Positions 18,366 to 28,571 of a stretch of DNA of 64,000 bases are shown here, piece after piece (within the stretch, counting starts at the first letter, position 1; each line of letters opens with the position of its first letter). Below the pieces are notes generated by a model that did no database searches, was not told where the DNA came from, and saw only the letters and a program-made list of their open reading frames with translations. Position numbers and translations under genes: made by a program. This DNA comes from Actinobaculum massiliense (GTDB lineage: Bacteria; Actinomycetota; Actinomycetes; Actinomycetales; Actinomycetaceae): contig NZ_LN881716.1 in assembly GCF_001457435.1 (NCBI RefSeq), forward strand, positions 248,001 through 312,000. The letters are read 5' to 3'.

Positions 18366-19163
18366 CTAGGCAGTTCGCCGATCCGGGAATTCGATTTTCC
18401 CGTCCGCGGGTTTCCACGACGCCGCCTCGGCCACCTCAAGCCACGCCAGCGCATTTTCTTCCTCGCTTTGAGCGCGAGCCGCGCGCTGTGCATCCTCGAT
18501 AGAGGTCACCGGCGTAACCGCGGGTTCTTCGCTGGCTACTGGCTGGGCCACTTGCTCGGGTGCTTGCTCAGGCGCCTTCTCGGCTACCAGCTCCGGCGCG
18601 TTTGCGGAAACCTCCGCTTCCTCCTGCGAAGCGAGCGCGGGCCAGACCGGACGCGGTTTCGCCGGCTCCGCCTTCGTGCGCGTAGCTTCCGCCTTCGCCG
18701 GCGCGGCTCCCTGCTTCGCGCGTACGGCATCCGCTTTCGCGGCCACCGGCATCGGCATCGGCATCGGCATGGAAGCAGATCGCACCTCGCCGTCGACTAC
18801 CGGCCGCGGCTTCTTCTTGCGCTTCGGCATATTCTCGCGAGCCTCGCGTACCTTCGATCCCATATCACGCACCCGGCTGGAAATTTGGCGTTCCAGCGGG
18901 CGGAAACGATCGAGCTGATCCTCCACCGCCTCAGGAGAAACATAGGCCTCGGATTCACGGGGGAATTCTTCGAAAATCGCGGTCACGTGCTCGTCGCGCG
19001 CCTCGATATGGAAATCGCTGAGGTTCAGTTCATCGGCACGCCAGGCCTCCACGGATTCAGTCACCCAATGTCGGGCATCCCGACCGCGCGCATTAATGGT
19101 CAAACCAATAGCCACCGCGGCAACGGCGGCGATCACGAGGAACGCAATAATCACAACGAGCAC
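18366..19163 (-). CDS. Membrane-anchored protein of unknown function
   Basis: Not recognised. 265 residues with one N-terminal transmembrane helix (about 2-23, rich in Val/Ile/Ala), a soluble region with conserved-looking RHWVTESVEAWRADELNLSDF, then a basic RKKKPRP patch and a long Ala/Glu/Pro-rich tail. A run of Met-Pro repeats (MPMPMPMP) comes from a GGCATC microsatellite at about 18748-18771. It lies between ftsY and smc. A cell-envelope structural or scaffold role is possible but unsupported. Confidence 0.75.
   Translation of the reverse strand: MLVVIIAFLVIAAVAAVAIGLTINARGRDARHWVTESVEAWRADELNLSDFHIEARDEHVTAIFEEFPRESEAYVSPEAVEDQLDRFRPLERQISSRVRDMGSKVREARENMPKRKKKPRPVVDGEVRSASMPMPMPMPVAAKADAVRAKQGAAPAKAEATRTKAEPAKPRPVWPALASQEEAEVSANAPELVAEKAPEQAPEQVAQPVASEEPAVTPVTSIEDAQRAARAQSEEENALAWLEVAEAASWKPADGKIEFPDRRTA
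18744..18771. repeat. GGCATC hexamer microsatellite
   Basis: About four tandem GGCATC units inside the membrane-anchored gene, read as MPMPMPMP on the minus strand. Each unit is 6 bases, so copy-number change would add or remove Met-Pro pairs without a frameshift. Confidence 0.85.
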
Positions 19164-19254
19164 CTGGCCATTATCTCAATCACTGCGGTAAAAGCCGCCT
19201 TTTGCCTGGCGTGTCACCATTGCAGTTTGATAAAGCTGAGTCACGAAAGAGTAA

Positions 19255-22200
19255 CTAGGTTCGCTTCGCCGTCGTGCCCGAGCGCTCTTCCGCCGTCGTG
19301 CGAGGCAACACTTCCGCCATCCGCTGCGAGACCACCGTCGAGACCCCGTCCTCGCGCATGGAAATGCCGTAAAGCGTATCGGCCACCTCCATGGTGCGCT
19401 TCTGGTGGGTGATGATCAGGAGCTGGGAGTTCTTCTGCAACATCCGGAAAATCTCCAACAGGCGGGAAAGATTCACGTCGTCGAGCGCCGCCTCTACCTC
19501 GTCCATCACGTAGAACGGGGAAGGCCGCGCCATAAAGGTCGCCACCAAGAACGCGATTGCGGTGAGCGAGCGCTCCCCACCCGAAAGCAAGGAAAGCCGC
19601 TTGACCCGCTTGCCCGGCGGGCGCGCCTCGATCTCCACCCCCGTCGTCAGCACATCCGCGGGATCGGTGAGCACCAACCGCCCCTCGCCGCCCGGGAAAA
19701 GCGTTGCGAACACCTCGGTGAATTTTTCCGCCACGTCTTCCAGTGCGGAGGTCATGATCATTTCCACCCGCGCGTCGATATCCTGCACAATATCGAGCAA
19801 ATCCGCGCGGGTTTTCTTCAAATCCGCCAACTGGTCCGAAAGGTACTTTTGCCGTTCCTCCAGCGCCGCGTGCTCCTCCAGCGCGAGGGGATTGATCTTC
19901 CCCAACCGCGCCAGCTGCCGTTGTGCCTTGGCCAGGCGCTGTTCCTGTTCCTCGCGCACGTAGGCCACCTCGCCGTCCGCGGTGGGAACGAGGTTATGCG
20001 GGCCGAATTCCTCAATCAGCGTCTCGGCCTCAACGCCCAACTCATCAGCGGCTTTTTGGGCGAGCTGCTGGTAGCGCAGGCGCTGTTCGGCGGCCACCAA
20101 CTCGCGCCTATGCGACGTATCGTCCAGCTCGCGCCCACGCGCGCTAAACTCATCGATTTGCCTTCGTAGCCGCGCTAGGTGCGAATCGGCCTCGCTTCGT
20201 GCCGCCTCGGCCCCCGCGCGCTCTTCTTCCACCCGGCGATGCAACTCCCCGGTTACCCCCAGCGCCCGGCGGGCCAGCGTCTCCACATTTTGGGCAATCG
20301 CCTCTGCTTCCCGGCGCCGCTCCGCCGCCCGGGCCTCGCGCTCAATGCGCTCCTCGGCGGCCTGGGCGTTGCGCTCCAGCGCATCCGCCTTTCCCACAAT
20401 CGCGCGGAACCGCTCTTCCTTGGTCCGTAGCGCCAAGCGCGTCTCGGTTTCCTGGTGACGCGCCCGCTTCGCCGCCGCGGCCGCATCCGCCTTCGCCGCC
20501 GCCAGCTCCTCGAGCTTCGCCGCGAGGTCCTGTGGATCTGTCTCCTGGGCGTTTTCCCGCGCCTGCAACTCCGCCAACTTTTCTTGCCGACCGCGAATAT
20601 CTTCCTCAATCGTCGCCAAGCGCTCCGCCGCGCGCGATTCTTCCGCCCGGGTAGCCGCCAGTGTTTGCCGCAAAGCCCCAAGTTGCGCGGTTTGCGCGGC
20701 GAGCTGGGAATCTCTCGCGTTCAGCTCGGCGCCGGTTTTTTCATTCTCGGCGCGAGCCGACTCCAGCTCCACCTGCGCTTCTTGCAGTTCGACCGCCGCG
20801 TCGTCGGCCGCCTCCTCCGCGGCCTCCAACGCCTCGCGCGCTTCTTCGTAGCGCGCCTGCCGCGCCAGCACCGACGCCGCGCTCACTTCCCCGCCGCGCG
20901 CGTGCCAGGCGGAGAGATCCGCCCCGCCCGCAGTCACCACTCGCGGCGCACCCGCTTCCAGGAGCGCCCGCGCGGTCACGAGGTCGGCCGCGAGCGCCGT
21001 GCCCGCCAAAAACTGCCCGAGCGAATCGGCCGCCAGACCTTCCAGGCGAATCGCTTCGCGCGCCCGCACCGCCGCCTCAGGTTTCACAGCGGCAAAGGCG
21101 GCGTCCAGCGCCGCATCGCGGGCGGCGGCGGTTTCGCGCTGCCAACCGCTCGCCGTGGAGCCTGCCTCATTCGCGGAGCCTGGCGCGTCCGCCGTGGGAG
21201 CCGCGATAGTAATGTCCACCAACCCGGCGTTACTTTCACTCGCCTCGCGTAGCAAATCCACCGCGTCCGCCAGCGTTTCGACGACGACGCCAGTCGCCGC
21301 CCCGCCAAGCGCGGCCTCCGCTGCGCCTTCCCAGCCGGCCTCGACCGTCACCGCATCGCGCGCCAAACCGGCCGCGCGCTCCAGCGCCCAGGCCGTGGCA
21401 TCCTCGGGCGCCAGCGAGAGCTCAAGGGTTTCCACGGTTGCCTTGAGGCTGGCGACTTTCTCGCGGCTGGCGGTCAGCGCGGCGCGCGCCGCTCCCTCCG
21501 CCGTGCGCACCTCGGATAAATATCGCGCGGATTCTTCGTGCGCGGCGGCCAGTGAATCATCTCCGGATGAACTCACCGCAAGATCATCCTCGACGCCACT
21601 GACGTCGAGCGCGGCATCTTTCGCCCGCGTAGCCGCTGATTCTTTTTCTTTAATGACGCGCGTGCGCTCATCTTCAAGGGCTTCCAGGCGCGAGCGCACC
21701 GCGTTAATCTTTCCTGCCAAACGCGCGGAATCTTCGCGCCTATCGGCCACAATACGGTTAATGGTGGCGTATTCCTTATCCGCGCTCCGCTCGGTTTCTT
21801 CGGCTTCTTCGCGGGCCTGGATTGCCTCCGTCAGAGCGTCGCGCGCCTGGCTCGCCTGGGCCTCGAGCTTTTCTTCTTCCGCTCGGGCAGCTTTGGCTCG
21901 CCGGCGAGTTTCCGCCGGGTCCTCTCCGCGCTGGCCGGTGTGGCCCGCCGCGCGCAAGGAACGCTGGCGCTCCTCGGCAAGTTGGATGAGGGAGCGGAAG
22001 CGTTCTTGTAGCGAGCCGGCTTGCTGCCATTGATCGGTCAGAAGGCGGGCGCGTGGGGAAAGCGCCGCCGCGTTCTCTTCCGCGGCCGCGAGTTCATCGC
22101 GTACGCGCGCGGTCTGCGCGCGGTTTTCGGCCCGCATTTCTTCTAGTTTCGCCCCGTCGGCCAGGCCGGATTCCATTCTCGCCGACTGTTGGGCAAGGTC

Positions 22201-22896
22201 GTCAGCTAAAAGCCGGCACTTGGCATCGCGCTCGGTGGCCTGAATGATTTGCGAGCGGCGCGCGGCGTCGGCCTGTTTGGCGAGCGGCCCGAGCTGGCGG
22301 CGCAGTTCGGCGGCAAGATCCTCCACTCGGGTAAAGGAGGCCTTCATATTCTCGAGTTTCCGGAGTGCTTTTTCTTTACGACGCCGATGCTTGAGTACCC
22401 CGGCCGCCTCTTCAATAATTCCGCGCCGATCTTCCGGGGTGGCGGTCAGCACCTGATCCAGGCGCCCCTGGCCAATAATCACGTGCATTTCCCGGCCCAT
22501 GCCGGTATCTGAAAGAAGCTCCTGGATATCGAGCAGGCGCGCGCTAGTGCCGTTAATTTCGTACTCGGAACCGCCGTTACGGAAGAGGCGCCGAGTAATA
22601 GTGACTTCCGTGTAGTCAATGGGAAGTGCGCCGTCGGAATTATCAATGGTCAAGGAAACTTCCGCCCGCCCGAGCGCGGGCCGCTTGGCGGTGCCGGCGA
22701 AAATAACATCCGCCATATTTCCACCGCGCAGGTTTTTCGCGCCCTGCTCGCCCATTACCCAGGCCAGGGCGTCCACCACGTTCGACTTTCCGGAACCGTT
22801 CGGCCCCACGATCGCGTTGACGCCCGGCTCAAAGCGCATGGACGTGGAGGTAGCGAAGGATTTAAACCCCCGCATAACAAGCGACTTCAGATGCAC
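19255..22896 (-). CDS. smc: Chromosome segregation protein SMC
   Basis: Condensin ATPase that organises and segregates the chromosome. 1213 residues: Walker A GPNGSGKSNVVDAL at about 32; two long coiled-coil arms extremely rich in Ala, Arg and Glu (about 170-500 and 680-1020); a hinge around 510-670; C-terminal head with signature LLSGGERSLTAIAF and Walker B PFYVMDEVEAALDD. The length is normal. The ScpA/ScpB partners are not in this window. Confidence 0.96.
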   Translation of the reverse strand: MHLKSLVMRGFKSFATSTSMRFEPGVNAIVGPNGSGKSNVVDALAWVMGEQGAKNLRGGNMADVIFAGTAKRPALGRAEVSLTIDNSDGALPIDYTEVTITRRLFRNGGSEYEINGTSARLLDIQELLSDTGMGREMHVIIGQGRLDQVLTATPEDRRGIIEEAAGVLKHRRRKEKALRKLENMKASFTRVEDLAAELRRQLGPLAKQADAARRSQIIQATERDAKCRLLADDLAQQSARMESGLADGAKLEEMRAENRAQTARVRDELAAAEENAAALSPRARLLTDQWQQAGSLQERFRSLIQLAEERQRSLRAAGHTGQRGEDPAETRRRAKAARAEEEKLEAQASQARDALTEAIQAREEAEETERSADKEYATINRIVADRREDSARLAGKINAVRSRLEALEDERTRVIKEKESAATRAKDAALDVSGVEDDLAVSSSGDDSLAAAHEESARYLSEVRTAEGAARAALTASREKVASLKATVETLELSLAPEDATAWALERAAGLARDAVTVEAGWEGAAEAALGGAATGVVVETLADAVDLLREASESNAGLVDITIAAPTADAPGSANEAGSTASGWQRETAAARDAALDAAFAAVKPEAAVRAREAIRLEGLAADSLGQFLAGTALAADLVTARALLEAGAPRVVTAGGADLSAWHARGGEVSAASVLARQARYEEAREALEAAEEAADDAAVELQEAQVELESARAENEKTGAELNARDSQLAAQTAQLGALRQTLAATRAEESRAAERLATIEEDIRGRQEKLAELQARENAQETDPQDLAAKLEELAAAKADAAAAAKRARHQETETRLALRTKEERFRAIVGKADALERNAQAAEERIEREARAAERRREAEAIAQNVETLARRALGVTGELHRRVEEERAGAEAARSEADSHLARLRRQIDEFSARGRELDDTSHRRELVAAEQRLRYQQLAQKAADELGVEAETLIEEFGPHNLVPTADGEVAYVREEQEQRLAKAQRQLARLGKINPLALEEHAALEERQKYLSDQLADLKKTRADLLDIVQDIDARVEMIMTSALEDVAEKFTEVFATLFPGGEGRLVLTDPADVLTTGVEIEARPPGKRVKRLSLLSGGERSLTAIAFLVATFMARPSPFYVMDEVEAALDDVNLSRLLEIFRMLQKNSQLLIITHQKRTMEVADTLYGISMREDGVSTVVSQRMAEVLPRTTAEERSGTTAKRT

Positions 22897-22964
22897 GGGT
22901 CAAGGATAAACCAGGCGCGGGATCTAGCCAAAAACGCCCGCGCGCCTAGGCCGCGGCGTAGCGC

Positions 22965-22984
22965 CAGGCGCCGCGCAGCGCCTG
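22965..22984. terminator. Hairpin between folC and smc
   Basis: Inverted repeat CAGGCGC / GCGCCTG around a 6-base loop, just past the folC stop on the minus strand. No U tract, so a weak terminator or processing hairpin. Confidence 0.4.
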
Positions 22985-23001
22985 AACCGCGGCTAGGACC
23001 A

Positions 23002-24648
23002 CTACTCCGCCCCGTCGGGAGCCGGCTTTCCCATCAGCCGACGCGCATTACCCACCAGCTGGATCGAGCCCGTCACCACGACCACCGGCGTAATCATCGC
23101 TTCCTCGTTAGCCTCTTCGGCCAGCGCGCCCGCCGCGTCAATCGCGTTGAGCAAATCGCGCTCCACGTGCACCCGATCTTCGCCGAATACATCGCGCGCG
23201 ATTTCGGCTAGTTCCTCGGCATCCATGGCCCGGTCGGTGGGCATATCGGTAACCACCACGGCGTCGAACACCGGCTCGAAGAAACCGAGCGTGCCTTCCA
23301 CGTCCTTGTCCGCCATCATTGCCATAACGCCCACCCGCGTTCCCGGGTAGTACTCCTGGAGTGCCCGCGCGGTCGCCTGTGCGCCGGCCGGGTTGTGTGC
23401 CGCGTCCACCACCACGGTGGGGCTGGTTCGCACCACTTCGAGGCGCCCCGGGGAGGACACCGCCATCAGCGCGTGTTCGACGACGTCGCCGCTCAGCGCC
23501 GTCCCATCAAAGAACGCCTCGGCGGCCGCAAGCGCCAGCGCGGCGTTTTCCGCCTGAAAGTCTCCACGTAGAGCGAGGGGAATATCTTGGTATTCCGCCG
23601 CCGCGGTGCGCACCGAAATCATCTGGCCACCCACCGCGGTTTCGCGGCTAAGAACCTGGAGATCCCGGCCGTAGGCCTCGATGCGGGCACCAACTTCGCG
23701 TGCTTTGGCGGCAATGATTTCTCCCACCGAGGGCTCCTGGGCGGCGGTAACCACCACCGCTCCAGGCTTAATAATCCCCACCTTTTCGCTGGCGATTTCT
23801 TCCACGGTTGCCCCTAGCCACCGCTCGTGATCGAGGGCGATGGGGGTAAGTACGGCAACGCCCGCGTCAATAACGTTGGTGGCGTCCCAGGTTCCGCCCA
23901 TACCCACTTCGATAACGGCCACATCGACAGGAGCGAAAGCAAAGGCCTGGTAGGCCATCACCACGAAAACCTCAAAGAAGCTCATGCGCGGACCACCGGT
24001 TTCGGCGCTTTTCGCGTCTGTAAACTCCACGAAAGGCTGGACGTCTTCCCACGCCTGGATGAAATCTTCGCGAGAAATCGCCCGTCCGTCGATGGCGATC
24101 CGCTCTCGCACATTTTCCACATGGGGCGAGGTAAAGCGCCCGGTGCGCAGGCCTTTCTCGCGCAAAAGTGCTTCAATCATGCGCGCGGTGGAGGTTTTGC
24201 CGTTGGTTCCGGTGAGGTGAACCACGCGGAAGGATTCCTGCGGGTTACCCATCATGTCCAGGCACATGCGCACCCGCTCCAGGCTGGGCTGGACTTTATG
24301 CTCGGGGGCGCGAGTCAAAATATCGCGGTAAATTGCGTCCACCGCCGCATCAAGCTCGGCATCCTGGGCGGTTTTTTCTAGCGAATCGGGCTCTGGCTCA
24401 GCGGCTACATCTTCTAGCACCGAGGGATCCGGCCCGGCAATCAGCGAAGAAGAAAGCACCTCCCTAAGCGCGGCGTCTAGCGCCTCATCTTCTTCACGCT
24501 CCGCTTGGGTGTAGCTCGCCTCGGCCTGAGCGGCGTCGTCGGCGGCATTGAATTCGATTATCCGCCGAATTTCCGCGGATTCATCGCCGTCGTGCGGGTC
24601 GGGAGAACCCCCGTCGACACCAAACGCGGAACCATCATGCTTTGCCAT
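23002..24648 (-). CDS. folC: Folylpolyglutamate/dihydrofolate synthase
   Basis: Adds glutamate to dihydropteroate and folates in the cytoplasm. I start at the ATG at 24648 with GAGAGGG five bases upstream; a GTG two codons earlier is possible. 548 residues, about 100 longer than usual because of an acidic Glu/Ala-rich N-terminal extension. The Mur-ligase core starts near residue 115: VHLTGTNGKTSTARMIEALL, FTSPHVENVRERI, and VVDAAHNPAGAQATARAL in the C-terminal domain. Confidence 0.94.
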   Translation of the reverse strand: MAKHDGSAFGVDGGSPDPHDGDESAEIRRIIEFNAADDAAQAEASYTQAEREEDEALDAALREVLSSSLIAGPDPSVLEDVAAEPEPDSLEKTAQDAELDAAVDAIYRDILTRAPEHKVQPSLERVRMCLDMMGNPQESFRVVHLTGTNGKTSTARMIEALLREKGLRTGRFTSPHVENVRERIAIDGRAISREDFIQAWEDVQPFVEFTDAKSAETGGPRMSFFEVFVVMAYQAFAFAPVDVAVIEVGMGGTWDATNVIDAGVAVLTPIALDHERWLGATVEEIASEKVGIIKPGAVVVTAAQEPSVGEIIAAKAREVGARIEAYGRDLQVLSRETAVGGQMISVRTAAAEYQDIPLALRGDFQAENAALALAAAEAFFDGTALSGDVVEHALMAVSSPGRLEVVRTSPTVVVDAAHNPAGAQATARALQEYYPGTRVGVMAMMADKDVEGTLGFFEPVFDAVVVTDMPTDRAMDAEELAEIARDVFGEDRVHVERDLLNAIDAAGALAEEANEEAMITPVVVVTGSIQLVGNARRLMGKPAPDGAE

Positions 24649-24746
24649 CGTCACCCTCTCTCCAAAGAACTACCGCACAACACTACCGCGGACCCGCCGG
24701 AAATGAATATTGCAGAACAGGTAGATCGCTCATGGGGGGTATAGAG

Positions 24747-24789
24747 CGGCGGGGCGTACTCCACTTCGAATGTGGAGCGCGCCCCGCCG
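24747..24789 (-). terminator. Hairpin after ileS
   Basis: Long stem with outer arms CGGCGGGGCG / CGCCCCGCCG and inner arms CTCCAC / GTGGAG around TTCGAA. It lies about 20 bases beyond the ileS stop. Confidence 0.65.
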
Positions 24790-24810
24790 TTTGCCCAGAG
24801 AACTTGCTAA

Positions 24811-27800
24811 CTAGGCCTCGATCCGCTTGGTCACAGCAACGATCTCGCTACCTCCAACCTCAACCGTAGCGCGGACGGCGAGGGTCTCGTGCTTAATGAA
24901 CTCCAGATGCGTATTTACCGCATCCGCACCTTCTTCCGGAACGGTCAGGGTCAGCTCGATGCGGTCGGAGACTTCCAACCCAGCGGCCTTGCGAGCATCT
25001 TGCACCGCACGCACCACGTCGCGAGCGTAACCCTCGGAGATCAGCTCCGCGTCCAGTTCCGTATCCAGGGCAACGAAGGAACCCGAATCGAGCACGGTGG
25101 CCACCGTACCTTCCTCCGCCTCCACGCCAATGGTTACCTTGAACTGGTTTTCCGCGAGCTGCACGTCACCATCCGCCAGGTGCATGGTGGCAGAACCGTC
25201 GGGATTGATGCTCCAGTCTCCCTCGCGCGCCGCCTTGAACAGCTTGCTGGTCAGCTTGCGGGTATCCCCGTCAAGCTCGCGCGGAAGCACCGCCAAATCG
25301 CGGGTTACCTGCATACCCGAATGCTCGGCGTCCTTAAGCTCCACGTTCTTCACGTTCACCTCGGAGGCAATGAGTTCCAGGAAGGGCTCAAGCGCCTTGT
25401 CGGTAACCACGGTCATGGTACGAAGCGGCTGACGCACGCGGATCTGATGGGTCTTACGCAGGGAGTGCGCGGCGGAAACTACCTCGCGCACCTCATCCAT
25501 TGCCGTGCGTAGCTCCTCGTTTTCCCAGCTAGCGGGCAGTTCGGGCCAATCCTGCAGGTGCACCGAGCGTCCACCCGTCAGCCCCTTCCAGATCTCCTCG
25601 GAGATAAGCGGGGCCAGCGGAGCGAGCACGCGCATCAGCGTTTCCAACGCGGTGTAGAGCGTATCGAAAGCCCCCGCGTCTTCGTTCCAGAAGCGGTCGC
25701 GGCTGGTGCGCACATACCAGTTGGTCAGCAGATCGATGAACTTTTCCACCCGCGCGCAGGCATCGCTAATCGCGTAGGCTTCCAGGTCCGCGCGCACGCC
25801 GTCGGCAAGCCCTTTGAGGGACGCCAACAGGTAGCGATCCATCACGTCAAGCTTCGCCACGTCTTCCACCGCTTTGGCCTGGTAGCCCGCCCCGCCCTGG
25901 CACGCATTGGCGTACAGGGAGAAGAAGTACCACGAGTTCCACAGCGGCAAAAGCACCGTGCGGACGGTATCGCGCAGGCCCTTTTCGGTCACGATTAGGT
26001 TTCCTCCGCGCACGATCGGCGAGCTCATAAGGAACCACCGCATCGCGTCCGCGCCCACGGCGTCGAACATTTCGTAAACGTCCGGATAGTTGCGCAGCGA
26101 CTTGGACATCTTCTGCCCATCGTCGCCCAACACGATTCCGTGCGAAACGCAACTCGTGAAGGCCGGGCGGTCAAACAGCGCGCTCGCCATCACGTGCATG
26201 GTGTAGAACCAACCGCGGGTCTGCCCGATGTATTCGGTGATGAAATCCCCCGGGTAGTGGTCCTCGAACCACTGCTTGTTTTCGAAGGGATAGTGCACTT
26301 GCGCGAAGGGCATTGAGCCGGATTCGAACCAGCAGTCGAGCACGTCCGCGATGCGGCGCATGGTCGATTTGCCGGTGGGATCATCCGGGTTGGGGCGGGT
26401 GATCTCATCGACGTAGGGCCGGTGCAGATCCACCTCGCCCTTTTCGTTGCGCGGCAGGCGCCCGAAGTCCTCCTCCATCTGCGCGAAGGAACCGTACACA
26501 TCAATACGCGGGTAGTTCGGGTCATCCGAGCGCCACACCGGAATGGGGCTACCCCAGTAGCGGTTGCGGGAAATCGACCAGTCGCGAGCGCCGGCAAGCC
26601 AGTTGCCGAAGATACCGTCCTTAATGTACGACGGCGTCCATTCCACCTGCTGATTGAGCTCCACCATGCGGTCGCGGAAGGCGGAGACCTTCACGAACCA
26701 CGAAGACACCGCTTTATAAATGAGCGGCTTGCGGCAACGCCAGCAGTGCGGATAGGAGTGCACGTACTTTTTCACCTGGATCAAAACCGCGCGCTCGGAT
26801 TCGGGCCGGCGCGAAAGCGGGCCGGCTTCGGTGTGCGCCAGGTCGTGAATGATGGTCTTGTTAGTATCGAAAACCTGCTGGCCCTCGTAATCGTAGACCT
26901 CGGAGGTAAAGCGACCGCCCTGATCCACCGGCACCACGGGGAGGATTCCCTCCTCGTTGCACACGTTCATATCGTCCTCGCCGAAAGCGGGAGCGGTATG
27001 CACCAGGCCAGTACCATCCTCGGTGGTCACAAAATCCGCGCCAATCACGTGGTAGGCCTTGGGGCCGGGAGCCTCGTCATCCGCGCGATCCATGAAGTAA
27101 TCGAAGATGGGTGCGTAGGCACGGCCCACCAGATCGCTACCCTTGAGGCGTTCGACCACCTCCGGCTCTTCGCCCAGCTCAGCCGCATAAGCGGCCAGTC
27201 GGGACTGCGCGATCACAAACTTTTCGCCGGCCCACTCGCCCTCGGTGGGGCGAACCACCAGGTAGTCAATCTGTGGCCCCACCGCGATGGCCAGGTTAGA
27301 CGGGAGCGTCCACGGCGTCGTCGTCCACACGAGCGCCAGCTCGCCGGTCTCCAGGCGCAGGCCGAGGGTGACCGTCAGGTCCTCGCGGTCCTGGTAGACG
27401 TCATCATCCATACGTAGCTCGTGGTTGGACAGCGGCGTCTCATCGTGCCAGCAATAGGGCAGAACGCGGTAGCCGTCGTAGGCCAGGCCCTTGTCATAAA
27501 GGGTCTTGAAGGCCCACATCACCGATTCCATATAGGGCGTATCGAGGGTCTTGTAGTCGTGCTCGAAATCTACCCAGCGTGCCTGGCGGGTGACGTACTC
27601 CTCCCACTCTTTGGTGTAGCGCAAAACCGAGCTACGGCAGGCCTCGTTGAACTTATCGACGCCCATCTCGTTGATTTCGTCGGTAGTTTCAATCCCCAGC
27701 AGGCGCATGGCTTCCAGCTCCGCCGGCAGGCCGTGCGTATCCCAGCCGAAGCGGCGCTCCACGCGCCGACCTTCCATGGTCTTAAAACGCGCCACGAGGT

Positions 27801-28026
27801 CCTTGATGTAACCCGTGAGCAGGTGGCCGTAATGCGGCAGACCATTGGCGAACGGCGGACCATCATAGAAAACGAATTCGTTAGATCCGTGGTCACCCGA
27901 GGGACGCTGGTCAATGGACGCTTGGAAAGTATCATCCTGCTTCCAGAACGCCAGCGTTTCTTGTTCCATCTCGGGGAAATTCGGCGAAGCGGTCACGCCG
28001 CCTTCGCGGTGAAGCGGGTACTTCAC
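24811..28026 (-). CDS. ileS: Isoleucyl-tRNA synthetase (type 2)
   Basis: Charges tRNA-Ile. The open frame reaches 28041, but GTG at 28026 ([10 protein letters not shown]) has GGAGGAG seven bases ahead, so I prefer it; 1071 residues. Class I motifs: [15 protein letters not shown] (HIGH) and [11 protein letters not shown] (KMSKS); an editing domain lies between. The HYGH context and length match the eukaryote-like type 2 IleRS of actinobacteria, a class generally insensitive to mupirocin. The T-box leader directly upstream senses uncharged tRNA-Ile. Confidence 0.96.
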   Translation of the reverse strand: MKYPLHREGGVTASPNFPEMEQETLAFWKQDDTFQASIDQRPSGDHGSNEFVFYDGPPFANGLPHYGHLLTGYIKDLVARFKTMEGRRVERRFGWDTHGLPAELEAMRLLGIETTDEINEMGVDKFNEACRSSVLRYTKEWEEYVTRQARWVDFEHDYKTLDTPYMESVMWAFKTLYDKGLAYDGYRVLPYCWHDETPLSNHELRMDDDVYQDREDLTVTLGLRLETGELALVWTTTPWTLPSNLAIAVGPQIDYLVVRPTEGEWAGEKFVIAQSRLAAYAAELGEEPEVVERLKGSDLVGRAYAPIFDYFMDRADDEAPGPKAYHVIGADFVTTEDGTGLVHTAPAFGEDDMNVCNEEGILPVVPVDQGGRFTSEVYDYEGQQVFDTNKTIIHDLAHTEAGPLSRRPESERAVLIQVKKYVHSYPHCWRCRKPLIYKAVSSWFVKVSAFRDRMVELNQQVEWTPSYIKDGIFGNWLAGARDWSISRNRYWGSPIPVWRSDDPNYPRIDVYGSFAQMEEDFGRLPRNEKGEVDLHRPYVDEITRPNPDDPTGKSTMRRIADVLDCWFESGSMPFAQVHYPFENKQWFEDHYPGDFITEYIGQTRGWFYTMHVMASALFDRPAFTSCVSHGIVLGDDGQKMSKSLRNYPDVYEMFDAVGADAMRWFLMSSPIVRGGNLIVTEKGLRDTVRTVLLPLWNSWYFFSLYANACQGGAGYQAKAVEDVAKLDVMDRYLLASLKGLADGVRADLEAYAISDACARVEKFIDLLTNWYVRTSRDRFWNEDAGAFDTLYTALETLMRVLAPLAPLISEEIWKGLTGGRSVHLQDWPELPASWENEELRTAMDEVREVVSAAHSLRKTHQIRVRQPLRTMTVVTDKALEPFLELIASEVNVKNVELKDAEHSGMQVTRDLAVLPRELDGDTRKLTSKLFKAAREGDWSINPDGSATMHLADGDVQLAENQFKVTIGVEAEEGTVATVLDSGSFVALDTELDAELISEGYARDVVRAVQDARKAAGLEVSDRIELTLTVPEEGADAVNTHLEFIKHETLAVRATVEVGGSEIVAVTKRIEA

Positions 28027-28042
28027 GTAGCTCTCCTCCACT

Positions 28043-28270
28043 TACCTTGCAAAACCGTGAGGACGAGCCCGGTTCTCCCGGTACCCGCGGTACCACCTCG
28101 TTTGCGAGAACGACGCCGACGACGACGCTCCCGCCACTCCTTGGGGACGATAACGAGTCCAATCGTTCCGGTTCTAATAAAGCTACGCTCGTCACTCTGC
28201 GGGACGTCGCTCGTTCTTCCGGAAAGCTCGCCGGTGATACCCGCTCGCTTCAGCTTCGCCCTAGCGCGCC
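28043..28270 (-). promoter_or_regulatory. Actinobacterial ileS T-box riboswitch
   Basis: On the minus strand the leader has GGTGGTACCGCGGG (complement of 28084-28097), the T-box element that pairs with the tRNA acceptor end. About 140 bases upstream, GGGTATCACC places ATC, an Ile codon, in a Stem I loop (specifier at 28236-28238). After the T-box, CGTCCTCA is complementary to the GGAGGAG ribosome site. This fits the translational (SD-sequestering) T-box known from actinobacterial ileS genes. A -10-like TAGAAT lies near 28343-28348. Confidence 0.88.
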
Positions 28271-28571
28271 CGCATTTTGCGCGGAAGACACGCCTGGCAA
28301 AGCAAGAACCGTAACGGCCGGGTCTTCGCCAATGCCCCTCATTCTAACCCGCGTGACCAACTTGGCCGGCGCGAGTTTCTTTGAGATCGACCACCTCAAC
28401 GCACCCGCGCACTGGTTATTCCCGGCGCTGTGGTAAAAAGTGAGATGCGAGAGATGCTTGGTTCACTGACCAGGCAACACCGAGATGGCCGCGGGCCAGA
28501 TTAACCGCGCGTCGCGCGGATAACAGCGAGCAGCACAGACGCCTGTGAGCCACATAGAAAAGAGGGAAGCC

